A stretch of 64,000 nucleotides of DNA from contig WRAB01000005.1 of NCBI GenBank assembly GCA_009780435.1, forward strand, positions 1 to 64,000. The letters are read 5' to 3'. Shown here in pieces: positions 33,010 through 41,579 of this stretch; position 1 is the stretch's first letter, and every line of letters begins with the position of its first letter. Made by a program: the position numbers and the translations under genes. The notes under the pieces were generated by a model. It saw only the letters and a program-made list of their open reading frames with translations, did no database searches and had not been told where the DNA came from. The DNA comes from Oscillospiraceae bacterium. Lineage in GTDB: Bacteria; Bacillota; Clostridia; Oscillospirales; Oscillospiraceae.

Positions 33010-34518
33010 ATGAGCGACAACAATCAACGCCCCGGTTGGGGCGGGATGTTCAACGGTGGCGACCCGCCGCCGCCATCCGAGGTGCGGTTGGGAAACCAGA
33101 CCGGTAATCGGCGGCAAATTCAGGGTCTGCCGCGTTCCGATCAGGGCGCGTACCCGCGCTGTGATAACCCGTATCCCCCCGGCATCTATGCCCCCAGCGC
33201 CACAACGCCGCCCAGCTATCTGGTGGATCCGGAACAACACGCCGGATACCAGGGGGAATTCAAACTCCAAGATGAATGGGCAAATCGATCCTTTCGAGAA
33301 CCCAAACGGCGGGGCGGGTTTATGCGAACCCTCTGCCTGGTTTTGATCTGCGCCCTCATCGGCGGTGGTACCGCAGCAGTGGTCTCCCAGCGGGTTATTG
33401 AAAATTGGGAGGCCGCACAGCCAGATACCCCGGTCTCTATCGTCATGCCTACGCCGGAACCAACACCGGAGCCCACGCCGGAGCTAACACCCCCGCCGCC
33501 CGTCGCTACGCCCGTTCACGCAGGCGGGGTGATGACGGCAGAGGAGATTTTTGAGCTTGGCCGGGAACAGGTGGTGGGCATCACCACAGAGGTTGCCAGC
33601 ACCAACATCTTCGGGCAAATGACAACGGGAACCGTCACAGGCACGGGCTTTATCGTGTCCGCCGACGGGTACATTTTGACCAACTATCACGTCATTGAGG
33701 GCGCGTCCCGGATCCTGGTCGTGCTGTCGGACGACACCGTCTACGAGGCCCGGTTGATCGGTGGGGAGAGCGTCACGAGTGATGTGGCAGTGCTCAAAAT
33801 CGAGGCCTACGATCTGCCCTACGCCCGGCTCGGAAGCTCCGAGGAAATGCGGGTGGGGGCCAGCATCTTCGCCATTGGCAACCCCTTGGGGGAACTGACC
33901 TATACCATCACCTCCGGTATTATCAGCGCGTTGGATCGGAATATCGCCATCGAGCCGGGTGTCATCATCAATATGTTCCAAATCGACGCTGCGGTCAACT
34001 CCGGTAACTCCGGCGGTCCCGTGTATAACGCCTTCGGCGAAGTGGTGGGTATCGTCACCGCCAAATCCGCCATGGAGGGCGTGGAAGGCATCGGCTTTGC
34101 CATCCCCATTGACGACGCCATGCACTACGCCACACAGCTCATTGAGACGGGGCATATCGCAAGGCCCTATCTCGGTATCTACCCCGTCACCATCACAGAG
34201 GTCTATGCCTATCACCACCAAATGGTTGCGGGCGTACTCGTGGATACCGTCTTCCCCGACAGCCCCGCGGCCCACGGCGGGCTGTTGGTGGGTGATGTCA
34301 TCATAGCCATGAGCGGCTACGCCATCCGCACGACGGAGGAACTCCGGGCCGCATTGAATCAATATGCCCCCGGCGACGCGGTGCACTTCGCCATCTATCG
34401 AGACGGGTATGAACTCACCATCACCGTCACGCTGGGGGATCGTCCCGTAGAAACGCACATCCCCGAGGACCCTGGTTACTACGATGCAGGGTACGGACAC
34501 GGTGAGGGCGACTATTAG
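33010..34518 (+). CDS. htrA: HtrA/DegP-type membrane-anchored serine protease
   Basis: 502 residues: a cytoplasmic Asn/Gly/Pro-rich N-terminus (1-100), one membrane segment (about 108-128), a Pro-Thr-Glu linker with EPTPEPTPE repeats, a trypsin-like domain (about 175-375) and a PDZ domain (about 385-480). The triad is His in TNYHVIEGA, Asp in TSDVAVLKI and Ser in NSGNSGGPV. Most HtrA proteins have TNAHV or TNNHV, here TNYHV. The PDZ part includes AHGGLLVGDVIIAMSG. It degrades or refolds damaged extracytoplasmic proteins. ATG at 33010 with CGAGGAGG. A strong terminator follows. Confidence 0.93.
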   Translation: MSDNNQRPGWGGMFNGGDPPPPSEVRLGNQTGNRRQIQGLPRSDQGAYPRCDNPYPPGIYAPSATTPPSYLVDPEQHAGYQGEFKLQDEWANRSFREPKRRGGFMRTLCLVLICALIGGGTAAVVSQRVIENWEAAQPDTPVSIVMPTPEPTPEPTPELTPPPPVATPVHAGGVMTAEEIFELGREQVVGITTEVASTNIFGQMTTGTVTGTGFIVSADGYILTNYHVIEGASRILVVLSDDTVYEARLIGGESVTSDVAVLKIEAYDLPYARLGSSEEMRVGASIFAIGNPLGELTYTITSGIISALDRNIAIEPGVIINMFQIDAAVNSGNSGGPVYNAFGEVVGIVTAKSAMEGVEGIGFAIPIDDAMHYATQLIETGHIARPYLGIYPVTITEVYAYHHQMVAGVLVDTVFPDSPAAHGGLLVGDVIIAMSGYAIRTTEELRAALNQYAPGDAVHFAIYRDGYELTITVTLGDRPVETHIPEDPGYYDAGYGHGEGDY

Positions 34519-34540
34519 GAGTAGTGCAGTTGCATGAGAA

Positions 34541-34571
34541 AAAATCCCTGCCGGCCGGCAGGGATTTTCTT
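34541..34571 (+). terminator. Terminator after htrA
   Basis: AAAATCCCTGCCGG / CCGGCAGGGATTTT is a perfect 28-base palindrome with A and T ends, beginning 22 bp after the htrA stop. Confidence 0.85.
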
Positions 34572-34613
34572 GTGATACTACAACAAAAAGCGGCATGTCG
34601 GTACCGTCACACG

Positions 34614-35090
34614 CTACGCCTTCCTTTTACGCTTTCCGGCGATAGTGGAAACAAAAATTTGTAACACTGTAACGGCGGCCAACTGGTTTGGCTGATACTG
34701 CGGCTTTCCCACAAAGCCGTATCGCTTCATCAAAAGATCCAGCCCGTGGATCTTTTGCGTTTCCTCCGCCACAATCGAGATAGTCCCCTCGCCGATTACG
34801 CTCTCGAATTCGGCAGCCCACTCGCAGGCTGCGGGGGCGTCCAGTGTGCGATAGGCGCAGTCCGCCTCGAAGCAGACATTGTGATTCTGTGCGATCATAT
34901 CTATTTTCCGGCCTTCCGGCGCGCAATGAAGATAGATAGTGACTTGATCGTCGATCACTTCGTAGGCGAAGTTCATGGGGACGATATAAGGTTTGTTATC
35001 CGTGCTCAAACCGAGGCGTATGATTTCGCATTTGTCCAGTATCGCAAGGATATGTTCCAGTCCAACGACTTCTCGGTCCCGTCTTCTCAA
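34614..35090 (-). CDS. Pyridoxamine 5'-phosphate oxidase-like flavin protein (NimA type)
   Basis: 158 residues, split-barrel flavin-binding fold. LGLSTDNKPYIVPMNFAYE and YLHCAPEGRKIDMIAQNHNV are the usual FMN-contact strands of the small PNPOx-like proteins, and FESVIGEGTISIVAEETQK is the third. Such proteins include nitroimidazole reductases, but the substrate is unknown. ATG at 35090 with AGATAT context and only a weak AAGACGGGA site. It lies 12 bp after the SLOG gene's stop, so they are co-transcribed. Confidence 0.82.
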   Translation of the reverse strand: MRRRDREVVGLEHILAILDKCEIIRLGLSTDNKPYIVPMNFAYEVIDDQVTIYLHCAPEGRKIDMIAQNHNVCFEADCAYRTLDAPAACEWAAEFESVIGEGTISIVAEETQKIHGLDLLMKRYGFVGKPQYQPNQLAAVTVLQIFVSTIAGKRKRKA

Positions 35091-35102
35091 AGATATTTCC
35101 CC

Positions 35103-35597
35103 CTATGTCTCGTCCTCTGCGATGTTGATCAGTTGTACGCCGACACTTAAGGCGTAGCTTGCGGTGTAGGCGGTGCCGCCTGTGGGACGATCCAGATAGC
35201 AGATGCACCAGCCGCTGCCTTCGGCCATGTGGCGGTTTCGCTTGTACATACAGCCGTTATAATATTTCTCGGCGGTGTAGACCACTTTGTCCGCCCGGGC
35301 CAGGATTTGTTCCAAGAGGGTCTTGTCCTCGCCCTGCCAGCTGAAATCGTGGTCTTTACACGGCAGGATCATAATCAGCCGGATGTGGGGATATGTACGC
35401 TTGAGTTTGATGACGGTCAAAGCGGCGATGGTGTCAAAGCCCAAAGCCCCGCCCCCGCCAAAATACTGCACCCCCTGATTGATCAGCCGCTCAACGGCCC
35501 GTTCCAGCCGTTGTTGGACTTTGGGGTACTCCTCCCGGGGGATATCTCGATGACCTGTGAAAAAACAGGTTTTTTCTCTGATTGTATGTTCGGTCAT
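35103..35597 (-). CDS. SLOG/DUF1273 family protein (YpsA-like)
   Basis: 164 residues. KTCFFTGHRDIPREEYPKV at the N-terminus and FGGGGALGFDTIAALTVIKL are the nucleotide-binding Rossmann-like features of the YpsA/DUF1273 branch of the SLOG superfamily, followed by LIMILPCKDH and GGTAYTASYALS. SLOG proteins bind nucleotide-derived ligands; YpsA has been linked to cell division in Bacillus. ATG at 35597 preferred over an in-frame GTG at 35606 because AGGTG is correctly placed for it. Confidence 0.82.
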   Translation of the reverse strand: MTEHTIREKTCFFTGHRDIPREEYPKVQQRLERAVERLINQGVQYFGGGGALGFDTIAALTVIKLKRTYPHIRLIMILPCKDHDFSWQGEDKTLLEQILARADKVVYTAEKYYNGCMYKRNRHMAEGSGWCICYLDRPTGGTAYTASYALSVGVQLINIAEDET

Positions 35598-35676
35598 GGG
35601 TTTCACCTACTGTCGTCTGGGGGCAAAGTGGATGCCGGGGATAGAGATGGGACACGGTTGTTCGGTAGGGTATGAC

Positions 35677-36255
35677 TTATTCAAAATTAGGAAGGGGCGC
35701 ATTGCAGTATTCGCAAATATTGCTATTGTTATGTGCTCCACAACATTGGCAAGTAACCATTCGCTCCACCGAATCCGAGCCTTCATTTATCAAGATTGAG
35801 GGGTTTTTGATGAGAAAAATCGTTCTCTTCAATATGTAAAACAGGGGAATGTGTTCATTTTTTATAAGTTCTTCGGGCGACCCCTCCATAAGCGCTATTA
35901 CATCGCTATTTGTTTTTATTTCAAAACTTTCAATTGCGATTCCCTTGTTTTTGTTTGTCGAGACAACAGATATGTCGATGATGTCAACAATATCTATCAC
36001 TGTTCTCTTTTCCATCATAGGCTTATTGTAAAATCGTTTGTTAGTTAATAAATATCCTTCTTTTCCTGACCCCATAACAGTGCTATCAACAAGAAAAATT
36101 GCCGTCTCATCGTTCCCCATTTCCTGTGCATATTTCCGTTTTGCTCCTTGAAGTTTCTTTTCCGGTATGTTCTCCAAGACAAACAAGCCGAGAACTTGTC
36201 CCTCTTGTTTCAAAATATCTTTTATTTTGCTTTTAAGCTCAAGAGTCAATGACAC
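35677..36255 (-). CDS. Hypothetical protein with PH-like core and C-terminal zinc ribbon
   Basis: 192 residues, AT-rich, GTG start at 36255 with GGGGAGGAAG. The middle (GSGKEGYLLTNKRFYNKPMM and later IEITVV-like strands) resembles bacterial PH-like domains of the kind that carry a GYLLTNKR motif. The C-terminus has CQCCGAHNNSNICEYCNAP, a four-Cys treble-clef or zinc-ribbon. I cannot name the family. No signal peptide or membrane segment. Lower GC than its neighbours suggests transfer. It stands alone with 70-100 bp on either side. Confidence 0.6.
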   Translation of the reverse strand: MSLTLELKSKIKDILKQEGQVLGLFVLENIPEKKLQGAKRKYAQEMGNDETAIFLVDSTVMGSGKEGYLLTNKRFYNKPMMEKRTVIDIVDIIDISVVSTNKNKGIAIESFEIKTNSDVIALMEGSPEELIKNEHIPLFYILKRTIFLIKNPSILINEGSDSVERMVTCQCCGAHNNSNICEYCNAPLPNFE

Positions 36256-36349
36256 GATACTTCCTCCCCTATATTACGTCAAAATATTGTACGAAACCCC
36301 TTCGCTACCATAAGAAAACACCAAGAACACCGAGAGTTCCCCACCTCCC

Positions 36350-37852
36350 CTACGGCTGCGTCTGATCCTTCAACACCACGTCATGCGCCCCGCCCTCGAC
36401 AATGCTGACGGAGGAGACCAGGGTCAGGCGGGCTTTTTCTTGCAGCTCCGGGATGGTGAGGGCGCCGCAGTTGCACATGGTGGAGCGCACTTTGGACAGA
36501 GTCAGGGCCACATTGTCCGCCAGGGAGCCGGCGTAGGGGACGTAGGAATCTACCCCCTCCTCAAAGGAGAGACCGCCCTTTTTACCGTCGGCGCTGTACC
36601 GCTGCCAGTTTCTGGCCCGGTTGGAACCCTCGCCCCAGTATTCTTTCATATAACTGCCACCCACCGTCACCCGGCGGCCGGGACTCTCGTCGAACCGGGC
36701 GAAATAGCGGCCCAGCATACAGAAATCCGCCCCCATGGCCAAGGCCAGGGTGATGTGGTGGTCGTGGACGATGCCGCCGTCGGAACAGATGGGGACGTAT
36801 ATCCCTGTCTCTTTCAAATACTGATCTCTGGCTTTGGCGACTTCGATGACCGCCGACGCCTGGCCCCGGCCAATGCCCTTGGCCTCCCGGGTGATGCAGA
36901 TGGCACCGCCGCCGATGCCCACCTTGACGAAATCCGCCCCGGCCTCGGCCAGGAAACGAAATCCGTCTCGATCCACCACGTTGCCGGCGCCAACTTTCAC
37001 GCTGTCACCGTACTGGTCACGGATGAATTGGAGGGTCTGTTTTTGCCACTCGCTGTACCCCTCGGAGGAGTCGATGCAGAGGATATCCGCCCCGGCTTCG
37101 ATGAGGGCGGGGACACGGGTCTCATAGTCGATGGTGTTGATCCCGGCACCTACCATGTAGCGCTTGGAACTGTCCAACAACTCCATGGGGTTGGCCTTGT
37201 GGCTGTCATAGTCCTTCCGGAACACAAAAGCCACCAGCCGCTGATTGGAATCAATCACCGGCAGGGTGTTCAACTTGTGTGCCCAGATGATATCGTTTGC
37301 CTCTTTGAGGGTGACGCCCTCCTGGGCGTAGATGATCTCCTCAAAGGGGGTCATAAACTCGGACACCAGGGTGGCGGGGTCCATCCGGCTGGGCCTGTAG
37401 TCCCGGCTGGTGATGAGGCCTAAGAACTTGCCGGAGGCGGTGCCGTCATGGGTCACGGCCACTGTGGAGTGGCCCATCTTATCCCGCAGGGCTAAGATAT
37501 CGGCCAGAGTCTGATCTGGTCGGACATTGGACTCCGAGGAGACGAACCCGGCCTTGTACCCCTTGACCCGGCGCACCATCTCCGCCTGATCCTCCACGGA
37601 TTGGGAGCCGTACAGGAAGGCAATCCCCCCCTCCCGCGCCAAGGCGATGGCCATCCTGTCATCGGAGACCGACTGCATCACAGCCGAGACCAGGGGGATA
37701 TGCATGGTGATATCCGGGGTCTCCCCGACCCGGTAGCGGGTGATCGCCGTCTTGAGGGAGACGTTTTGCGGTAGACAATCCGCCGACGAGTAGCCGGGCA
37801 CCAGCAGATATTCACTAAAGGTATGAGAGGGAGTATCGTAAAAGTACGGCAT
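36350..37852 (-). CDS. guaB: Inosine-5'-monophosphate dehydrogenase
   Basis: Oxidises IMP to XMP with NAD+, the committed step to GMP. 500 residues: catalytic barrel with two CBS domains inserted at about 110-230 ([35 protein letters not shown]). The catalytic Cys is in [17 protein letters not shown], where most IMPDHs have GPGSICTTR. Flap residues [17 protein letters not shown] and [13 protein letters not shown] are present. It belongs to a divergent branch seen in Clostridia. ATG at 37852 has AGGAGGAG upstream. Lies 54 bp after scfB on the same strand. Confidence 0.92.
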   Translation of the reverse strand: MPYFYDTPSHTFSEYLLVPGYSSADCLPQNVSLKTAITRYRVGETPDITMHIPLVSAVMQSVSDDRMAIALAREGGIAFLYGSQSVEDQAEMVRRVKGYKAGFVSSESNVRPDQTLADILALRDKMGHSTVAVTHDGTASGKFLGLITSRDYRPSRMDPATLVSEFMTPFEEIIYAQEGVTLKEANDIIWAHKLNTLPVIDSNQRLVAFVFRKDYDSHKANPMELLDSSKRYMVGAGINTIDYETRVPALIEAGADILCIDSSEGYSEWQKQTLQFIRDQYGDSVKVGAGNVVDRDGFRFLAEAGADFVKVGIGGGAICITREAKGIGRGQASAVIEVAKARDQYLKETGIYVPICSDGGIVHDHHITLALAMGADFCMLGRYFARFDESPGRRVTVGGSYMKEYWGEGSNRARNWQRYSADGKKGGLSFEEGVDSYVPYAGSLADNVALTLSKVRSTMCNCGALTIPELQEKARLTLVSSVSIVEGGAHDVVLKDQTQP

Positions 37853-37906
37853 GAGACGGCTCCTCCTAGTCAATTTTTTGGTATATGCATAGTATACGAG
37901 ATATTC

Positions 37907-39280
37907 TTACAAAATACAACCCGCCGCTTTCAGCGCCAGCGCACATTCCAGGCGCTTTTTGAACAGGGTACAGCCGTATGCGTCGATCCCCCGCAAATCG
38001 CCGGAGGTGTGGTAGGCGTTGGCGGCGCAGCCGCCGCTACAGTAGAGTTTGGCCCAGCAGTCGTGACAGGCCGGGCGGGTGTAGACGTTGCAACTGGCCA
38101 GCGCTGCCGCCACAGCGGGCGTTGTCACCCCCTGCCAGACATCGCCCATGGCGTATGCGGGGTCTCCCACGAATTGATGACAGGGGAAGAATGCCCCCGA
38201 CGGGGTGACTGCCAGATACTCCGTGCCGACGCCGCAGCCCACCAGCCGCTTGTGGGCGCAGGGGCCGTGATCCAAGTCCAGGGTGTAGTGATAAAAGCGA
38301 AAGCTCTGCCCCGTCTGATTACGCCGCTCCATCTCGGCGGCCAGACGTTCATATTGGGTGAACAGTGTTGGCAGATGGGTCTCGGTGAGGGCGTAGGGGG
38401 CGTCGGGGGGGCAGACCACCGGCTCCATGGAGAGTTCGGTGAAGCCCAGATCGGCCATGTGGAGGATATCCTCGGTGAAATCCAGGTTGTGGCGGGTAAA
38501 GGTGCCACGGATATAATAGCCCTTGCCGCCCCGGCGGCGAACCAGCTCTTGGAACTTGGGGACGACAATATCATAGCTGCCCCGCCCGTCTGGGGTCTTG
38601 CGGAAGTGGTCGTGGACGGATTTTCGCCCGTCTAAGCTCAGGACCACGGTATCCATTTCCCGATTTGCAAAGTCCATGACTTCGTCGTTTAGGCCTATGC
38701 CGTTGGTGGTGAGGGTGAAGCGGAAGTGTTTGTCCCATCTCTCCTCCTGGGTACGGCCATAGGCAACAAGTTGTTTGACCACGTCCCAATTCAACAAGGG
38801 TTCGCCGCCGAAGAAGTCTACTTCTAAGTTTTGTCGTGTACCGGAGTGCTTGAGCAGAAAATCCAAGGCCGCTTTGCCGACCTCAAAGGACATCAGCGCT
38901 GCCCCGCCGTGGGATTGATTCGTTCCTGCAAAACAGTAGGCACAAGACAGGTTGCACGTGTGGGCCACGTGGAGGCACATGGCCTTGTATGCCCCGTGGG
39001 TCTGTCCAATCCCTGTCGCCAAGTCCTGATAGATGTCCGGGGTAAAGAGTTGTCCCGCCGATTCCAGGGCTGCGATATCATCCAGCAGGGCCGCGATTTC
39101 TCCAGGGTTCACGTCCGGCATGTAACTGTAACGCGCGAGGAGTTCGGTGGCGATCTCCTCCCGGGTGTGGGTCTCGTAGCGGGCAATGGCGTCGTAGGCC
39201 AGATCGTCCACTTGATGGAGGCTGCCGCTGTTTGTATCCAGCACCATATTTCGTCCGGCCAGTTTGTATTGGTGTACCAT
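37907..39280 (-). CDS. scfB: SCIFF peptide maturase, radical SAM/SPASM thioether synthase
   Basis: 457 residues. It installs thioether (Cys S to non-alpha carbon) cross-links in the SCIFF ranthipeptide. An N-terminal peptide-recognition-like domain (about 1-95) precedes the radical SAM core with CNLSCAYCFAG (CxxxCxxC) near 116 and DFFGGEPLLN. The C-terminal SPASM and auxiliary cluster Cys lie in GCGVGTEYLAVTPSG, FFPCHQFVGDPAYAMG, CHDCWAKLYCSGGCAANAYH and DAYGC. ATG at 39280 with GAGGAG. The precursor gene scfA lies directly upstream, separated by a hairpin that may attenuate it. Confidence 0.93.
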   Translation of the reverse strand: MVHQYKLAGRNMVLDTNSGSLHQVDDLAYDAIARYETHTREEIATELLARYSYMPDVNPGEIAALLDDIAALESAGQLFTPDIYQDLATGIGQTHGAYKAMCLHVAHTCNLSCAYCFAGTNQSHGGAALMSFEVGKAALDFLLKHSGTRQNLEVDFFGGEPLLNWDVVKQLVAYGRTQEERWDKHFRFTLTTNGIGLNDEVMDFANREMDTVVLSLDGRKSVHDHFRKTPDGRGSYDIVVPKFQELVRRRGGKGYYIRGTFTRHNLDFTEDILHMADLGFTELSMEPVVCPPDAPYALTETHLPTLFTQYERLAAEMERRNQTGQSFRFYHYTLDLDHGPCAHKRLVGCGVGTEYLAVTPSGAFFPCHQFVGDPAYAMGDVWQGVTTPAVAAALASCNVYTRPACHDCWAKLYCSGGCAANAYHTSGDLRGIDAYGCTLFKKRLECALALKAAGCIL

Positions 39281-39296
39281 GGGCGCTCCTCGTTGT

Positions 39297-39335
39297 AAAA
39301 AGTGACCGCTTTGCCACTGGTCTGCGGCAAAGCGG
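39297..39335 (-). terminator. Weak terminator or attenuator between scfA and scfB
   Basis: On the minus strand CCGCTTTGCC (39335-39326) pairs perfectly with GGCAAAGCGG (39315-39306) across a 10-base loop, followed after four bases by TTTTT. Placed between a short precursor gene and its maturase, it would give more precursor than enzyme. Inference from position. Confidence 0.6.
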
Positions 39336-39353
39336 CTCGGGGTGTCGGAAAAA

Positions 39354-39384
39354 GGGGCGGGGCGTCGAGGGCGCCGCCCCCTAC
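39354..39384. repeat. GC-rich interspersed repeat (GGCGCCGCCCCCTAC type)
   Basis: GGGCGTCGAGGGCGCCGCC and the ending CCCCCTACA match, in the same or inverted order, units at 4589-4613 and 51631-51657. Located just downstream of scfA on its transcript. Confidence 0.6.
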
Positions 39385-39397
39385 ATAGTGTTGCGGA

Positions 39398-39541
39398 CTA
39401 TTTGCTGTTCTCACAGGGCTGGTTGATGACGCCGCAAGAAGTCTTACAAGCGGATTGGCAGGAGGTGGGACACTCGCCGCATCCGCCGGTTTTTACGCTC
39501 TCTTGTAAATTGCCTGATGTGATGGTCTGGATTCTTGTCAT
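39398..39541 (-). CDS. scfA: SCIFF ranthipeptide precursor (six Cys in forty-five)
   Basis: 47 residues beginning MTRIQTITSGNLQES, with Cys at positions 21, 24, 28, 32, 36 and 43 and Ser, Thr or Gly between them, which is the SCIFF pattern. The product is a ribosomally made peptide whose Cys become thioether bridges through ScfB. SCIFF is near-universal in Clostridia, and some ranthipeptides have been reported to act in cell density signalling. ATG at 39541 with GAGGAA ahead and its own promoter 35 bp upstream. A longer frame to 39724 is really the end of agrB and the promoter, and is rejected. Confidence 0.94.
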   Translation of the reverse strand: MTRIQTITSGNLQESVKTGGCGECPTSCQSACKTSCGVINQPCENSK

Positions 39542-39575
39542 GGGGATTTCCTCGCTTTGTTTCGTTGTTTTTCTT

Positions 39576-39604
39576 ATCTTACCGGAAGGTTGCAAAAATG
39601 TCAA
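39576..39604 (-). promoter_or_regulatory. Promoter of scfA, overlapping the agrB stop codon
   Basis: On the minus strand TTGACA (39604-39599) and TAAGAT (39581-39576) are separated by exactly 17 bases, a near-consensus sigma-A promoter 35 bp before scfA. The agrB TGA (39603-39601) lies inside the -35 box. Confidence 0.8.
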
Positions 39605-40197
39605 TGCCGTCCTTGGGAAGTTGAATATGGCACAATAAGCACGTATAAAAGAGTGATGTTTGTCATAGTCATACCGAGTATGGCCCACAGCAGATACTGT
39701 TGCAATCCCGGCTGCCAGAGCCACAAGCTTATGATGATGGTTGATTGCAGGGGAATAACAATTCGACTTATTTTTTTATTCCGCTTCTTTTCTCATTTTT
39801 TGAGAGGCTTATTCGGATGTTGGACCGGGGCGCCTGCGAAAGTGACGACAATGGAAAAGAGCATTAAGATCAGTGTCCAATCCATGAGTGGCATAGGCCA
39901 GAAGAACCCAAATAGCAAAGCGGCGGCATAGCTGGTCATGGTGAGCAAAAAACAAGAAAAATATGTGCTTGCGTGATAGCCGCCGGCATAGGGGCGCAGG
40001 AGATAAAGGAACCCTAAGTATACAAGCGTTCCAAGAAATTCTCCCGCTACTGCCCCTAACAAGAGGATAGACAGGGTGGCACCAAGCGTAGAGAGGAGCA
40101 GTGACCAGCCATAGATATAGACTTCTTCATCCTCTGCCGAGACGGCTTCTTTTCGTATCATATATGTGGTTAATGTCGATGCCATCCTCTCTATCAT
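39601..40197 (-). pseudogene. agrB: AgrB-type peptide-processing protease, interrupted by an in-frame TGA
   Basis: AgrB cleaves the AgrD propeptide in quorum-sensing loci. The first 134 codons give a normal AgrB start: catalytic His75 and Cys82 in RPYAGGYHASTYFSC, then membrane segments and HPNKPLKK. A TGA at 39795-39793 follows, but the same frame continues for 63 more codons with the typical AgrB C-terminus (for example LQQYLLWAILGMTMTNITLL) and a final stop at 39603-39601. Full length would be 198 codons, the family norm. So a single nonsense codon divides an otherwise intact gene. No agrD is visible on either side. Its ATG overlaps the stop of the agrC-like gene (ATGA). Confidence 0.85.
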
Positions 40198-41162
40198 GTT
40201 GTTGCCTCGCTTCCTGTATATAATGGCAACTTAATATTGACGGTGCAATAATATTCCTCGAACGTCGTATGAAGTTGACCCTTGATTTTTTCTGTGAGTC
40301 TCTTTGCAATTTGCAGACCCACACTTTTTTGATTATGTACCTCTTTTATTCGCTCTCTACTATCCGCAGGATATTCTACTATGATATCTAAAATAGCCCG
40401 TTTCCACCTCGAAGGAGAGAGAAATAGCTTTTTCACATTCCTCATCCTCAATGACTTCCACGGTTTCGATGGCAGTATCCAAAACATGAATAAGAATACC
40501 GCCGACAACTTCAGAATCATATTGGAGATTCGTCAACCGGCCAATATCTGCCTGAATTCTGATTTTTTTTGGCCAAGGTCGCCTTTGCTGGATAAGACCA
40601 CGTCCAAAATCTCATCGCCGGTACAATAGGCGAGGTTGAAGTTCTATTTGAGTTGGTGTATACGGAAAAGCAAAGTTTGATATTGTTCAAACTGCCTTGC
40701 TCGGCCCTGTTTTGAGTAAACCAAAGCGCCCATGTTCCAAATGTCAGACGTGACCGCATCTATGGAGTCTTGATAGTTTTTAAACTTTTCATGGGTGGCG
40801 GCTAACTGCTCATAGTTTTTAAACCGCTGCAGTTGCACTTCCTGCTCTAATAGTTTTTGGCTTAGCGCTCGGTTCTTTTTGTTTGTGGTGTCGATATAAG
40901 CAAGAGGCAGACAATTTAAGAGCAGAACAAGAGCGGCAAAACGAAACAACACCTCTTGCCCTTGGATCGGGTCAATATACTCTGCTGTCTGAAGCGAAAA
41001 CATTGCGTAGATACTCGCTGCAACTGCCATTGACAGCAATAAAACAATCGTACGCCCTAAGTGCTCCAGATATAGCTTGAGCCGCAATATAAAGAGAAGT
41101 AAAAGGACTTGTAGTATCGTTGCGCACAACATTGCTTGTATACGATAACTATTTTGTAACAC
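40194..41162 (-). pseudogene. agrC: AgrC-like GHKL histidine kinase, degraded
   Basis: The N-terminal 172 codons (41162-40647) encode several membrane segments and a helical linker, then an in-frame TAG (40646-40644). The same frame continues (AYCTGDEILDVVLSSKGDL) until a run of eight A/T at 40570-40563 shifts it; after a one-base shift it reads IRIQADIGRLTNLQYDSEVV, then a second shift near 40400 leads to SVGLQIAKRLTEKIKGQL, the G-box region of GHKL ATPases. The expected phosphorylated His is absent (DAVTSDIWN where RHD..N is usual) and the N-box reads ILIHVLDTAIE, without its Asn residues. So the kinase is both broken and catalytically degenerate. GTG start at 41162. No agrA-type regulator nearby. 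Confidence 0.8.
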
Positions 41163-41264
41163 TACAAGAACGTGACAAATCTCTGTGCTGCTGTAGTAGA
41201 CGCTCTCCCGCTTTTGTGATACAATTCACAGTAACTTCACGTCATAGTTATGGAGGTGTAGACC

Positions 41265-41579
41265 ATGTCCCAAGAAGCCATGAAAATCGTCGGCGAGGCG
41301 GAGGAGACCGTCCGGCAGATGCGATGGGAGGCCGAAGACCATGCCAAACAGGCGATGGAGGCCGCTGTCCAAGCCGGAGAGTCTAAAGTGGCCGAGGCGG
41401 TCAAACGGGCCGAGGCCGAGTGTACCCAGATGATGCAAGAGGCGGAACAGGGCGCCGCCAAAGCGGCCATGGATCTCGCCTCCAATACGGAGAATAAAAA
41501 AGCGGCGATCCGAGCCCGCGCTGAGAGCGCCATGTCCGTTGCCGTGGATCGGATCATCGAAAGGATCGTGAGGGGTTGA
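41265..41579 (+). CDS. V/A-type ATPase subunit H/G-like peripheral stalk protein
   Basis: 104 residues, almost entirely a charged amphipathic helix with Glu/Ala/Lys heptads and no membrane segment (KIVGEAEETVRQMRWEAEDH, then EAECTQMMQEAEQGAAKAAM). This matches the small H/G subunit that pairs with E to make the peripheral stalk of V/A-ATPases. ATG at 41265 with GGAGGTG. First gene of the five-gene ATPase-like operon; its TGA overlaps the next ATG (TGATG). The full stalk length appears conserved, unlike the A, B and I products. Confidence 0.8.
   Translation: MSQEAMKIVGEAEETVRQMRWEAEDHAKQAMEAAVQAGESKVAEAVKRAEAECTQMMQEAEQGAAKAAMDLASNTENKKAAIRARAESAMSVAVDRIIERIVRG

Noticed and set aside
36383..37423. 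Plus-strand frame of 346 codons opposite guaB
   Set aside because: It is an antisense shadow of a well-conserved IMPDH; the translation has no family similarity and is His/Gly/Val-rich as expected from a reversed GC-rich gene.
39542..39600. An agrD propeptide gene between agrB and scfA
   Set aside because: The 59-bp gap is too short and is occupied by the scfA promoter and ribosome binding site; no cysteine-containing small frame is present.
40517..40759. Separate small gene between agrB and the agrC N-terminal part
   Set aside because: It is an out-of-frame reading of the degraded agrC-like gene; the conserved kinase segments lie in the other frames.
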